This document shows, one piece after another, positions 37,311 through 46,640 of a stretch of 64,000 nucleotides of DNA. Location of the stretch: NCBI GenBank assembly GCA_029261995.1, contig JAJDAF010000029.1, forward strand, positions 1-64,000, given 5' to 3'. The notes under the pieces are model-generated. The model did no database searches. It had not been told where the DNA came from and was given only the letters and a program-made list of their open reading frames with translations. The position numbers were made by a program, and so were the translations under genes. The stretch's first letter is position 1; the number at the start of each line of letters is the position of its first letter. Source of the DNA: Candidatus Zhuqueibacterota bacterium (GTDB taxonomy: Bacteria; Zhuqueibacterota; Zhuqueibacteria; Oceanimicrobiales; Oceanimicrobiaceae).

Positions 37311-38687
37311 ATGAATGAACTCAAAAGAACAATCGTCTTCGGCGGAGCCGCTCTCGTGCTGGCCCTGTTGGCATTCGTGACGGCGCCCAGCCGGGTGACT
37401 CCCGATGCCTTTCTGGACAAAGACGAGGTATTTTTCCCGGACTTCACAGATCCGAATTCCGCCACCACATTTGAAGTAATCGACTATGATGAAGAAACGG
37501 GCGAAGCCAAACCGTTTAAGGTCACCTTTCAGGATGGCGTCTGGTCGATTCCGTCACACCACGGCTACCCGGCGGATGGCAAAGAGCGGTTGGCAAAAAC
37601 TGCCGGCGGCGTCATCGGCACGAAAAAAGATGAGTTCCGCTCAGACAACATTGCTGACCATGAAGCGCTTGGCGTCATCGATCCACTCGATGAAACAAAT
37701 ACTTCGCTCACTGGGCGAGGGCAGCGCATTACGATGAAAGGCTCCAACAACCAGATTCTGGCCGATCTTGTCATAAGTAAAGAGGAGATTGAGGGCAAGG
37801 AAAAATTCCGTTTCGTACGCATCCCGGGTCAGAAACGCGTCTATGCTTCGCGCATGGATATCGACATCTCAACCAAATTCAGCGACTGGATCGAAGCCGA
37901 CTTCCTGAGTGTGGACAAAAACAAGATTGAAGAAGTCACCATCAAGGACTACTCTATCAACGAACGCACAGGCAGCCTTCAGACTCGAGACACGATTGAA
38001 CTCACCAAAGACGGCAGTGACTGGAAGATCGACAAACTCGCGACGGACAAAGAAGTTGACAAGACCAAAGTCAGCGATCTGACCAAGGCCTTGGACGAAC
38101 TCTCGATTGTCGGCGTCAGGCCGAAACCCGAAGGTCTCTCGGCTTCGCTGACCAAAATGAGCAGCGAAGGAATGTCAATCACCCAGGACGCCATGCGCTC
38201 GTTGCAGTCAAAGGGTTACTACTTTACGCGCGAAGGGCAACTTGTTTCGAATGAGGGAGAAATTCAGACCAACACAAATGACGGCGTGATCTACACGTTG
38301 CGCTTTGGCGAAGTTGTCTACGGCTCAGGCCTGGCCGTGTCTGCCGGTGGAGAAAACGCCGATCAGGGCAACGAGGGTACCGGCGAGAATCGCTACCTGT
38401 TCATCACCACCAGCTTTGACGGCAGTGGTTTCAAGGAGCCGGAGAAGCCGGCAAACATGGGTTTCGCAGGCAAAGCCGACAGCCTGTTGACTTCGGAAGA
38501 TCGCGTCAACAAAGAAACACAGCGCCAACATGACGCCTGGTCGCGCAAGCTCCAGGTAGGTCAATCTCTTTCAGACGACCTCAATGTTCGGTTTGCGGGA
38601 TGGTATTACGTGATATCTTCAAGCAGTTTCGACAAGTTACGGCTGCGGCGAAGCGATCTGCTCAAAGAAAAGAAAAACGGCACTTGA
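37311..38687 (+). CDS. DUF4340 protein linked to the Gld-type ABC transporter
   Basis: 458 residues starting at the ATG at 37311, with CAGGAG 10 bp upstream. Signal anchor MNELKRTIVFGGAALVLALLAF is followed by an exported region. The pattern F-x-V-x-x-x-x-GVWSIPS-x-x-YPADG-x-x-R, then D-x-x-x-HE-x-LGVIDP, matches the DUF4340 family, which usually follows an ABC-2 permease/GldG pair. Function is unknown; it is probably a periplasmic subunit. It follows the permease gene by 26 bp and completes the three-gene operon, ending at the strong hairpin at 38761. Confidence 0.85.
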   Translation: MNELKRTIVFGGAALVLALLAFVTAPSRVTPDAFLDKDEVFFPDFTDPNSATTFEVIDYDEETGEAKPFKVTFQDGVWSIPSHHGYPADGKERLAKTAGGVIGTKKDEFRSDNIADHEALGVIDPLDETNTSLTGRGQRITMKGSNNQILADLVISKEEIEGKEKFRFVRIPGQKRVYASRMDIDISTKFSDWIEADFLSVDKNKIEEVTIKDYSINERTGSLQTRDTIELTKDGSDWKIDKLATDKEVDKTKVSDLTKALDELSIVGVRPKPEGLSASLTKMSSEGMSITQDAMRSLQSKGYYFTREGQLVSNEGEIQTNTNDGVIYTLRFGEVVYGSGLAVSAGGENADQGNEGTGENRYLFITTSFDGSGFKEPEKPANMGFAGKADSLLTSEDRVNKETQRQHDAWSRKLQVGQSLSDDLNVRFAGWYYVISSSSFDKLRLRRSDLLKEKKNGT

Positions 38688-38760
38688 TGCTTGGTAAAAT
38701 TTGACTTGGGTGATTCCGTCGTTTAAGAACGACAGGAATCTCTGTCAGTGCTGAACATAC

Positions 38761-38802
38761 AAAAAGCGCGAGGCGACTCATAAGAGTTGCCCGCGCTTTT
38801 TT
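38761..38802 (+). terminator. Rho-independent terminator of the Gld-type operon
   Basis: AAAAAGCGCG-A-GGCGACTC pairs with GAGTTGCC-CGCGCTTTTTT around a 4-base loop, giving a long stem and six Ts. One bulged A and one G-T pair interrupt it. It lies 74 bp after the DUF4340 stop. Confidence 0.85.
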
Positions 38803-39004
38803 GTTGTGGGAGTACTCTCCGATGAGTGACGCGCATCTCACCGGTATCTCAACAACCCAATTCAGGCGGGCCAGGGAAGAAAGAAACAGCTGCTCGACAA
38901 GCCATCGGAGTGTGGCCCGAAGTGTTCTTTCAGATGGGCATTCAGCTATCCTGCCATAATTTTGTTCAAGGAACTCTGGCGGGGTCTGCCATAAGAAGTT
39001 CAAA

Positions 39005-39040
39005 AAAAAGCGCATGGCGATTTCTCACCATGCGCTTTTT
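39005..39040 (-). terminator. Terminator of the large secreted protein gene
   Basis: AAAAAGCGCATGG pairs perfectly with CCATGCGCTTTTT over 13 bp around a 10-base loop. Read on the minus strand the A-run becomes a T-run, so it fits the end of the gene at 39085; it may act in both directions. Confidence 0.85.
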
Positions 39041-39084
39041 GCATTCAAGTCGGGCTGCCAGATGTCTGGCAGTGACAGTCAAGT

Positions 39085-42000
39085 TTACTTCACGAACAGC
39101 ATCTTACGAGTCAGCACGAGATTGTCGCCTTTCATGCGCAGAAAGTAAAGACCCGCTGCTACCTGCTCACCGCGAGCGTTGGCGCCATCCCATTGCACCT
39201 GATGGCTTCCCGCTTCAACCACACCATCGTGCAGGGTCCTGATTTGCTGTCCGAGCATGTTGTAGACCTGCAGCGTAACCCGCGCCGTCTCAGGTACATC
39301 GAAACTGATGAGCGTGCTGGGGTTGAACGGATTCGGGTAGTTCTGCGATAGTCCGAATGCCTGCGGAACAACTGCTGCATCATCCGGACTATCGACGCTT
39401 GTTAAGACGTCGGTCAGATTTGGTAGCCGAAAATCGATGCCGCCTGCCAGGCCCGGGCTGGTCACCGAAACCTGACCCGCTGCCGCCGGGACACCATCCG
39501 CAAACGGGATGAGTCCGCCCGGATCGCCGTCGCTCAAGAGTAGGTTGAAAACCAGAGAAAACAAATCAATCTCGCCATCAACCGGCAGGATGACCGAATT
39601 CGGGTAATAGGCATCGGCATAGAGTTGCAGCTCCAGGCCGTCAGCGAAATCGCCGGCGCCGGCCAGCAGTCCGAAAATGCTGAACAGGTCTCCGCCAAGG
39701 TCCACGTTCACGTCATCGAGTTGGTCAAGCAGGACAAAAATCTGAAATAGTGAAAATGTCCGAACGAAGTAACTTCCTGTGGCCAAACCGGGGATCACAT
39801 ATTGCCCGGCAGTCGCGGCGATGCCGGATGCACCGGACGACAGACCGTTGGCCGGAGCACCCGGTAGGCCATCAAGACCGCTAATGCCTGCAGAAACCAC
39901 ATGGCCGGTTCCATCATAAGCCAGAAGCAGCACGCCATCGAGTGGCAAGGAGCCATCGAGATTCGTCACGTTGCCGGTAATGATACCCATTCCAGTATCC
40001 AGCACGATATCTGCCGTTACGGCAGCCCCCGAGGTAACCACCAACTGCGCCGAGTTTGCGTCATCGAATGTCTTGCCGCCGCCACTGTAGGCCACAGCAA
40101 AACCCGGAAAAGCGGGTAACGCAGCAACCTTGTAACTCCCCGGAGGCAGACCGAAAATCCGGTAGCCGCCAGCAAAGGTCGTTTCTGCGCCGCCGGCGAC
40201 AACACCCGTCGTGGCTTCATAGGCAATGACGGATGTCTCGAAGAGCGAGTCCGCACCTACGGGCACTCCAGTTGCCAAATCCACGCGGCCCGTAATCGAA
40301 CCGGCGCGAACCATATTGAAATCGATTCCTGCCGTTGGGACCGGTGCGGTCACGGCTACCTCGTCCGCATCTTCTAATGTGCTTTTGCCATCGTAAAACT
40401 GAGGCAAATAAATGATCGGGTCAAGTGGATCGATGGTTTCTTCATCGGGAAGGACTACGCCGAGCAATTTGTACGACCCGGTCGCCAGTGGACCAATGGT
40501 ATATTCCATCGTGCTGAGATCAAAAGCAGGAATGGCAAGCGGAGGTAACCCCGTAGCTGCGTCAAGGGCAAGGACAATTGGAGCACCAACAACGGGCGTT
40601 GTGCCATCCGTTGCTTCGACCAGACGTCCCGAAATGAAACCGCCACGGTCAAGCACGAAATCAATGCCCGAGACCGTATCAGGATCCACGACCGTCACCG
40701 GCGTGGCATCTATTAAATCGAAAAGTCCCTGAACATTGTCATGATATTCGTCTATGACGAGCCCAGCATTGGGTCCGAGCAATGTGACCGTTCTGAGCCA
40801 ATAGTCACCGGAAGACAACCCACCGAGCGTGTAAGAACCGTCGCTCCCGGAGAATGCGACGCTGAGATCGATAGCATCGAAGTAGAAGCAGTTCGGGAAA
40901 CAGCCTTCGAGGCTCGCAATGTCGAGCTTCAGGCCAATGACGAGCACTGAGTCGAGAGCCGCACCCGCGTCATCCGTGATGGCTCCAGCGATTGCGCCGC
41001 CAGACTCAAGCACGAAATCAATACCAAAAGTAGTGTCGGTACCTGCGACCCCAACGGCGGTAGCCAAATCCGCCGTCGGTGCGTCGTCGTAGTACTCGCC
41101 GCGCACACTGGGGAAGGACTCGTCAAGAAAGCCCGTGTAGTTGTTGGCATAAACGATGTAATTGCCTTCATCGAGGCCTTCGACGGTATATGCACCCTCA
41201 AAATCCAAAACAATCCCAAATCCCGCAATGGTCGTATCCTCGGGAGCGAAGGCGAAGACAAATGACAGCAACATCGGAATTTCGTCCGGCCCCAGGACGG
41301 TGCCTGCGATTGCTGCACCTTCCACCGTTGTCGCTCCTTGTTCGAGGCTAAAATCAATGTCCGTCAAGTCAGTGTCGAAATCCGGAATATCGAGCGCGTT
41401 CGCACTCGCGAAATCCGGCTGGTTGTTCCAGAATTCGGGAACGAGCCCGCTGGCCGCAGCAGAGAGCTTGAATTGGCCGGTCCTGGCGACGTTCAGACTA
41501 TAAAACCCATCTCCGTCCGTAAAAACGTTTGCAATCTCGAAGCTACCTGGTCGGTCGGCGGGAAACAGCCGAAAGTCAATGGGGCGAAATCCGATTGGGG
41601 TCGTGCCATCCGCCTCAAACACATGTCCGCTGATGGTCGCACCCATCACAAGATCGAAATCGATGCCTGCCTGAGCGCCACCTTCGGTAATCGTCACGGG
41701 TGTGGCGTCTCGCCAGTTGTCAAAGCCGGCCAGCGGGATGTTGTCATAGAACTCATCCACGAATGAGCTGTGGGTAACGACATAATAGTCGCCGGCGGGC
41801 AAATCAGCAATTGAGTAGGCTCCTCCCCCATCGGCGATGCTGGCTCCCGCAAAGAAGCCATTCAGGGTGAACGCAACCACTTCTACTGAGCTGGTTGGCG
41901 CAGCGCCATCTACCTGTACAGTTCCGCTCAGGGAGCCGCCGGCGGCCGCCGCCCGAACATCGCGCCGCTGCTTTGACGCCGCTTGCAGCAGGTCGCCAAT

Positions 42001-42327
42001 CTTGAAACCCTGCGACTTGGCACGCTCGACTGCATTGACCACAGCGGCCATTTTTTTGGCCACTGGGAATTCAGCAATCTTCTGCTGGAAAACCTCATCC
42101 GCACGCACCTGCGCAACCTTATCATTGACTGCATCCAAAAACTTTTTATGCACCTTGGCAAACTCTAGCGTCCTGGCGATTTCCTTGTTCGCCGGCACGG
42201 TTCCAAGCGCCGACTTGCCGGTTTGTTCAGCTAGAGCAAGCTGGTTCATAGCAAACGTCAAGAGAAAAAGCCCGGCGATGAAGCTTCCGAACCAACGTTT
42301 GCAGCCGTTCAGAGTCTCGTTTTCCAT
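39085..42327 (-). CDS. Large secreted multidomain protein with C-terminal sorting domain
   Basis: 1080 residues with a perfect AAGGAGGAAT site before the ATG. A signal peptide (ending near LALAEQ) is followed by a helical segment (to about residue 125), then seven similar beta-sandwich repeats. Each has a G-x-I/L-x-G start, an A-D-x-x-G-x-Y-x-I/L-x-G/D-L-x-x-G-x-Y-x-V core and a GIDFxL end; they resemble carboxypeptidase-regulatory/SdrD-B-like domains. The end is a FlgD-like Ig domain with the motif NYPNPFNPST, then WDG and GLYFLRM, and a basic VLTRKMLFVK tail, typical of proteins sorted by type IX or related secretion in FCB phyla. No enzymatic domain is visible; it is probably a surface or extracellular adhesin-like structural protein. 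Confidence 0.88.
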   Translation of the reverse strand: MENETLNGCKRWFGSFIAGLFLLTFAMNQLALAEQTGKSALGTVPANKEIARTLEFAKVHKKFLDAVNDKVAQVRADEVFQQKIAEFPVAKKMAAVVNAVERAKSQGFKIGDLLQAASKQRRDVRAAAAGGSLSGTVQVDGAAPTSSVEVVAFTLNGFFAGASIADGGGAYSIADLPAGDYYVVTHSSFVDEFYDNIPLAGFDNWRDATPVTITEGGAQAGIDFDLVMGATISGHVFEADGTTPIGFRPIDFRLFPADRPGSFEIANVFTDGDGFYSLNVARTGQFKLSAAASGLVPEFWNNQPDFASANALDIPDFDTDLTDIDFSLEQGATTVEGAAIAGTVLGPDEIPMLLSFVFAFAPEDTTIAGFGIVLDFEGAYTVEGLDEGNYIVYANNYTGFLDESFPSVRGEYYDDAPTADLATAVGVAGTDTTFGIDFVLESGGAIAGAITDDAGAALDSVLVIGLKLDIASLEGCFPNCFYFDAIDLSVAFSGSDGSYTLGGLSSGDYWLRTVTLLGPNAGLVIDEYHDNVQGLFDLIDATPVTVVDPDTVSGIDFVLDRGGFISGRLVEATDGTTPVVGAPIVLALDAATGLPPLAIPAFDLSTMEYTIGPLATGSYKLLGVVLPDEETIDPLDPIIYLPQFYDGKSTLEDADEVAVTAPVPTAGIDFNMVRAGSITGRVDLATGVPVGADSLFETSVIAYEATTGVVAGGAETTFAGGYRIFGLPPGSYKVAALPAFPGFAVAYSGGGKTFDDANSAQLVVTSGAAVTADIVLDTGMGIITGNVTNLDGSLPLDGVLLLAYDGTGHVVSAGISGLDGLPGAPANGLSSGASGIAATAGQYVIPGLATGSYFVRTFSLFQIFVLLDQLDDVNVDLGGDLFSIFGLLAGAGDFADGLELQLYADAYYPNSVILPVDGEIDLFSLVFNLLLSDGDPGGLIPFADGVPAAAGQVSVTSPGLAGGIDFRLPNLTDVLTSVDSPDDAAVVPQAFGLSQNYPNPFNPSTLISFDVPETARVTLQVYNMLGQQIRTLHDGVVEAGSHQVQWDGANARGEQVAAGLYFLRMKGDNLVLTRKMLFVK

Positions 42328-42535
42328 AATTCCTCCTTAAGATATTTGGGTGGTTTGTTATCGTATATCAGCGAGTAAAAAAGGGCCAAGGGGGCAGATT
42401 TGGCGGTGCATGTACTACGAAGACTTTGATTGACAGTTTCCGGGATAGGCCCGTTTTTGTCTGTAGAGAAAGTAAACAGGTTTTAACAATTTAGCAAGAT
42501 AAAAAGCGGGAGGGATGTTAATAAATTGACAAAAA

Positions 42536-43816
42536 TCAATCCTTGTGAATGAGCTGAAACGAGCCTAAGCCAGACGGATCAACAAAAATAAACCGGCGGT
42601 CCAGTTTCTTGTAGTACCAGAACTCGTACATGCGTCCACCCTGCCGCAGTTGTAGACGTTTTTTCTCGCTAGGTATGCCATACAGAATATGAATACGACC
42701 GCGGTCACTGTCGCTCCCGGCTTCCGAGATGGAGAAATTGGAAAAATGCTTCACCGAGTAATCCACGCGTTCCTGAAACTCATCGCGAAGTTCGTTACGA
42801 GCGTCCCCGGGGCTTGGGTCTCTTTCCTGCCAGAAGAGGTCGAGACGCTGCTCGTCGGCCGCTGAGTCAGCCAAAAACAGAGCCTTGAATTCATCGGAGT
42901 CTGCGATGTACCGCATGGCGGCAAGCGTGTAACTTTCCCGCTCCTTTTCCAAAAACACTCTGGACGGCTCCCAATGCTCAATCCGAAAGGTGGAGCGTTT
43001 GCTCGCCTTGCACGTGCCGGAACGAGCTTCTACTACCAACACGTAACTTCCGGGCCACCAGACGAGCTGCTTCAAAGGAATGATCTTTGTCGTTCTGCCG
43101 TTGACGGCAATATTCTCATCCCGGTTGAGCAACCTCTCTCCGGTCTGGCCATAAACCCGGTAGTTGAGCCAGACCGAATCCGGCTGATTGGAATATATTT
43201 CGAGGAACGTTCCAAAATCCGAATCAGCGCTCTGCCAGGTCCGCAGCAGGTTGGGCGCGCTCAAAACCAAGCCATCCGCATCATACGCCCGCTTATCGAC
43301 GAAGGCGAGATCACTCAGGGCCACCGGCTCAGAATAGTCCTGCACCACGGCTGTCGAATGCCGCACGAGATGCCGCCCGGTAACGTGGTCCGTAAAATCG
43401 ATAAACACGCTGTAGAACCCAGGCTGAGCAGTGAAAGTCCAGTGGTGGCGGGTGACGTTAGTCCGGGAGTTGGTTTCCGCAAATGTTGTGGCCGCAAGGT
43501 GCTCCCGGATAATGACGCCATCGCATCTCACGCCGTCCTGGTTTATGATTTCAACCACAATTTCGTACTCGCCGATGAAAGCTCCATCAATCCGTTCAAA
43601 CTGCAACAGGTCGTTTACGAACTCAACAACCAGATTCAGCCTGCCGCGTTGGCGGTCATTGTCCGCAAATGCGAATGTATCGTAGACGAATTTTGGCCTC
43701 TCGGAACTCACCTTGTACAATAGAAAAGCCTCATTCGAGGACGCCCTTGCATCTTCGACATGCGAAAGTGAGCCGGCGAAAAGAAAAAGTGCGAATGTTG
43801 AGATTACCCTGAGCAT
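42536..43816 (-). CDS. GWxTD domain-containing exported protein
   Basis: About 426 residues from the ATG at 43816, which puts the signal peptide MLRVISTFALFLFAGS at the N-terminus; upstream in-frame codons add no protein-like sequence. The first 280 residues form beta-rich domains of unknown type. The last 130 match the GWxTD domain: LFLADSAADEQ, FWQERDPSPGDARNEL, then DRGRIHILYGIPSEKK, and the closing YEFWYYKKLDRRFIFVDPSGLGSFQLIH. The family's name motif reads GSDSD here instead of GWxTD, so that loop has diverged. GWxTD proteins are exported or outer-membrane linked and found in FCB candidate phyla and Acidobacteria, without a settled function. Confidence 0.82.
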   Translation of the reverse strand: MLRVISTFALFLFAGSLSHVEDARASSNEAFLLYKVSSERPKFVYDTFAFADNDRQRGRLNLVVEFVNDLLQFERIDGAFIGEYEIVVEIINQDGVRCDGVIIREHLAATTFAETNSRTNVTRHHWTFTAQPGFYSVFIDFTDHVTGRHLVRHSTAVVQDYSEPVALSDLAFVDKRAYDADGLVLSAPNLLRTWQSADSDFGTFLEIYSNQPDSVWLNYRVYGQTGERLLNRDENIAVNGRTTKIIPLKQLVWWPGSYVLVVEARSGTCKASKRSTFRIEHWEPSRVFLEKERESYTLAAMRYIADSDEFKALFLADSAADEQRLDLFWQERDPSPGDARNELRDEFQERVDYSVKHFSNFSISEAGSDSDRGRIHILYGIPSEKKRLQLRQGGRMYEFWYYKKLDRRFIFVDPSGLGSFQLIHKD

Positions 43817-44000
43817 AACGACATCCCTGATGTTACAAAACAGTTGCATTGGATATAAATTATCGACAGCCCCGCGGGAAACTTGTGCCGGGTTAACCAA
43901 GATCAATGCAGATGATTGGCCTTGTTTTTAAGTCAAAACTTTCATAGCTTTGACCTGCATCCAGACATCGAGGAAGGAAAAACCAGGGAAATGTTCATTC

Positions 44001-45596
44001 ATGCATGATTCGCGTCAGCCGAGCAAACTTTTCGCAATCCTGCTCATCCCGTTGCTCGCGCTCGCCGGTTGGTCTTCAGCGTCAACTCCAAAAACGCCCG
44101 CTTACGACTTCAGTCTGGTCCGCATTCCGATGCTTTCAATCACCATGAAGGAGTCACAGCATCATGTTGAGATGCTGGCATCGAGAGAGTTTCAAGGAAG
44201 AAAAACCGGGACACCAGGGCAATGGCTGGCCGCCAAATATATTGCCAATGAGTTCGCCGACTACGAGTTAAGGCCGGCCGGCGACAACGGGACATTCTAC
44301 CAAAACTTCGATATCGCTCACGTCGATCTGCAGCATGCCAGTATTGCGTTAGTTGCGGCTTCCGGGAGGCGAATTGCCTTCAAGCTTCGAAAAGATTTTA
44401 TGCCGCAGGGCTTTACCAGTGAAGGCGAACTTGATGCTGGTATCGCATTCGTGGGGTACGGCATTACGGCGCCGGAATATGGCTACGATGACTACGCCAA
44501 TATCGATGTGCGCGGCAAGGTCGTGCTGGCTTTGCGCCACGAACCCAACGAACACGAACCGGAAAGTGTTTTCGGCGGCAAGCGGCCATCACACTACTCA
44601 GAGGCCAGATACAAGGCTCTCAACGCGCTCAAGCATGGTGCGGCTGGCATCCTTCTGGTGACAGAGCCACGCGGTGGCCATGGCTCAGACGCGCCGCGCG
44701 GCTACTGGCCGTCTCTGCACAGCGGCAGCACTCTGCCCAAGAAGTGGAAGCCGCAAAGCGAAGTCGCGGATGCGGGATTGCCTGTCAGCTGGGTGAGCGG
44801 CCGCGTGGCCGAGACCATTCTCGATTCTAAAGGAGAGAACCTCGCAGCGCTTCAGAGGCGGCTCGATGAGGATTTGCGGCCGGTCAGTTTCATCATCTCA
44901 GGATTGACCATTCACTTGAAAACCGAACTTGAGCGTGAAGTCCGCCAAACGCAAAATGTCGTCGCTTGGTTGGAGGGTTCCGATCCTGAACTTAGCCACG
45001 AAATCGTGATCATCGGTGCGCACTATGATCATCTGGGCGACAAGCGCGGTAAAATATATTTTGGGGCTGACGACAACGCATCGGGAACAGCGGGGTTGAT
45101 TGAAATCGCGGAGGCATTTACGAAAACGCCCATCCTGCCGCGGCGAAGTATCGTGTTCATTGCTTTTTCAGGAGAGGAATTGGGGCTTCTTGGCTCAAAA
45201 TACTACGTTGAACATACTGTGGCGCCACTGGCACGCACTGCTTCCATGATCAATCTTGATATGATCAGTCGCAACGAAGACAACAATTTGACGGTTGTCG
45301 GGACCAACCGCAGCCCTGAACTGCATGATGTTAACCTGGCGGCGAACGAAGAGATTGGATTCAATCTGCTCTATAACGGAGAACGCTATTTCAAGCGCAG
45401 TGATCAGGCGTGTTTTGCGGAACACGGAGTCCCCGTTATTTTCTACAATACAGACACACACAACGATTATCATCGCCCTACAGACACTGCCGAGAAGATC
45501 AACCCTGAGAAACTAGCTCGCGTCGCCAGGCTCGCCTTTCTGGTCGCCTGGAAGGTCGCGGAACTTGACGAACGACCTTCATACAGGCCACTCTAA
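44001..45596 (+). CDS. M28-family zinc aminopeptidase with PA domain
   Basis: About 531 residues from the ATG at 44001, preceded by a weak AGGGAAA site. A signal peptide (LFAILLIPLLALAGWSSAS) is followed by a PA insert (GIAFVGYGITAPEYGYDDYANIDVRGK) typical of M28 aminopeptidases. The metal ligands are all present: His341 (HYDHLG), Asp357 (ADDNASG), Glu392/393 (FSGEELGLLGS, base and ligand), Asp in LDMISRN, and His in DTHNDYHRPTDTAEK. It should remove N-terminal residues from exported peptides. Convergent or tandem neighbours are unrelated. Confidence 0.95.
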   Translation: MHDSRQPSKLFAILLIPLLALAGWSSASTPKTPAYDFSLVRIPMLSITMKESQHHVEMLASREFQGRKTGTPGQWLAAKYIANEFADYELRPAGDNGTFYQNFDIAHVDLQHASIALVAASGRRIAFKLRKDFMPQGFTSEGELDAGIAFVGYGITAPEYGYDDYANIDVRGKVVLALRHEPNEHEPESVFGGKRPSHYSEARYKALNALKHGAAGILLVTEPRGGHGSDAPRGYWPSLHSGSTLPKKWKPQSEVADAGLPVSWVSGRVAETILDSKGENLAALQRRLDEDLRPVSFIISGLTIHLKTELEREVRQTQNVVAWLEGSDPELSHEIVIIGAHYDHLGDKRGKIYFGADDNASGTAGLIEIAEAFTKTPILPRRSIVFIAFSGEELGLLGSKYYVEHTVAPLARTASMINLDMISRNEDNNLTVVGTNRSPELHDVNLAANEEIGFNLLYNGERYFKRSDQACFAEHGVPVIFYNTDTHNDYHRPTDTAEKINPEKLARVARLAFLVAWKVAELDERPSYRPL

Positions 45597-45671
45597 AGGC
45601 GCGGGCACTTGCCCCAGAATCCCGGCATCATTTTCAACGATTAACTTTGCAAACCAAGGACGAAGGTACTT

Positions 45672-46634
45672 ATGGATTTGTCTGACGTGGCCATGCCCGC
45701 CGTGGTGGCGATTTTTGCAGGTGGTTTAGTGTTGCTTTTCGGCGGGGGACACCTGCTGGTCGATGGAAGCGTGAGGCTGGCTCGTACGCTGCGGATCAAC
45801 TCCATCATCATCGGGTTGACCGTCGTTGCGCTCGGAACCTCCATGCCGGAATTTCTGGTCAGTCTTATCGCCGCACTGCGCGGCGAGGCTGATATTGCGC
45901 TCGGAAACATCGTGGGGTCGAACGTCTCCAACCTGGGGCTCATCCTCGGTCTGTCAGCGCTGGTGCGACCGATTGATGTCAACCTGCGAATCCTGAAATT
46001 CGAAATTCCGCTGGTCATCGCCATTTCCATATACTTCTGGCTGATTTGCCTGAACGGTGACCTGAGCCGCATGGATGGTCTGTCTCTGGCGTTGGGCTTC
46101 CTCGTCTACCTGTTCTTTGTGATTAAGGCCGCCAGAAAGGGCTCGCGCCAGTACGACGAAAAATTCGATGAACTGCCACCTGAACACCGGAGAGTCTTGA
46201 AAGACATCGCGTTCATTGTAGCAGGCATCGTCGGTCTTTCGTACGGCGCATCCTGGCTGGTGGACTCGGCCTCTGAAATCAGCGTCAGATTCGGGGTATC
46301 GCAACTCACCCTTGGCCTGACAGTAGTGGCACTGGGAACATCTTTGCCGGAGCTGGCGACCTCGCTGGTCGCTGCACTCAAACGCGAAGGAGACATCAGC
46401 ATTGGCAACATCATCGGCTCAAACATCTTCAACATGATGGCCGTTGCGGGACCAACTGCGTTGGTTAGCCCTCTGAGCGTCACTGACGAACTTACTAGCA
46501 ATCAAATACCTATCATGGTTGTTCTAACGTTGATTCTGGTGCCCATTGTCCGAAGCGGCAAACGAATCAGTCGAGGCGAGGGTGCGCTTCTGCTGGCATT
46601 CTATGCGGCGACCATCCTCTGGTGGACACTCTGA
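45672..46634 (+). CDS. CaCA family sodium/calcium exchanger (YrbG-like)
   Basis: 320 residues, about ten transmembrane segments in two inverted repeats. Each repeat carries the alpha motif that forms the ion path: GLTVVALGTSMPEFLVS with GNIVGSNVSN in the first half, and GLTVVALGTSLPELATS with GNIIGSNIFN in the second. It exports Ca2+ in exchange for Na+, or, in other family members, K+ or H+. An RBS-like GAAGG lies 6 bp upstream. It is followed 6 bp later by the diacylglycerol-kinase-like gene, suggesting an operon. Confidence 0.92.
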   Translation: MDLSDVAMPAVVAIFAGGLVLLFGGGHLLVDGSVRLARTLRINSIIIGLTVVALGTSMPEFLVSLIAALRGEADIALGNIVGSNVSNLGLILGLSALVRPIDVNLRILKFEIPLVIAISIYFWLICLNGDLSRMDGLSLALGFLVYLFFVIKAARKGSRQYDEKFDELPPEHRRVLKDIAFIVAGIVGLSYGASWLVDSASEISVRFGVSQLTLGLTVVALGTSLPELATSLVAALKREGDISIGNIIGSNIFNMMAVAGPTALVSPLSVTDELTSNQIPIMVVLTLILVPIVRSGKRISRGEGALLLAFYAATILWWTL

Positions 46635-46640
46635 GCCTTC

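Larger units (their letters stand above)
38688..39084. other. Intergenic region with hairpins
   Basis: Between the DUF4340 gene and the large sorted protein (convergent). Two terminators (38761-38802, 39005-39040) lie here, plus a third hairpin at 38712-38740: GATTCC-GTCGTT pairs with AACGAC-A-GGAATC around TAAG. No gene is supported in the roughly 200 bp between the two terminators. Confidence 0.6.
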
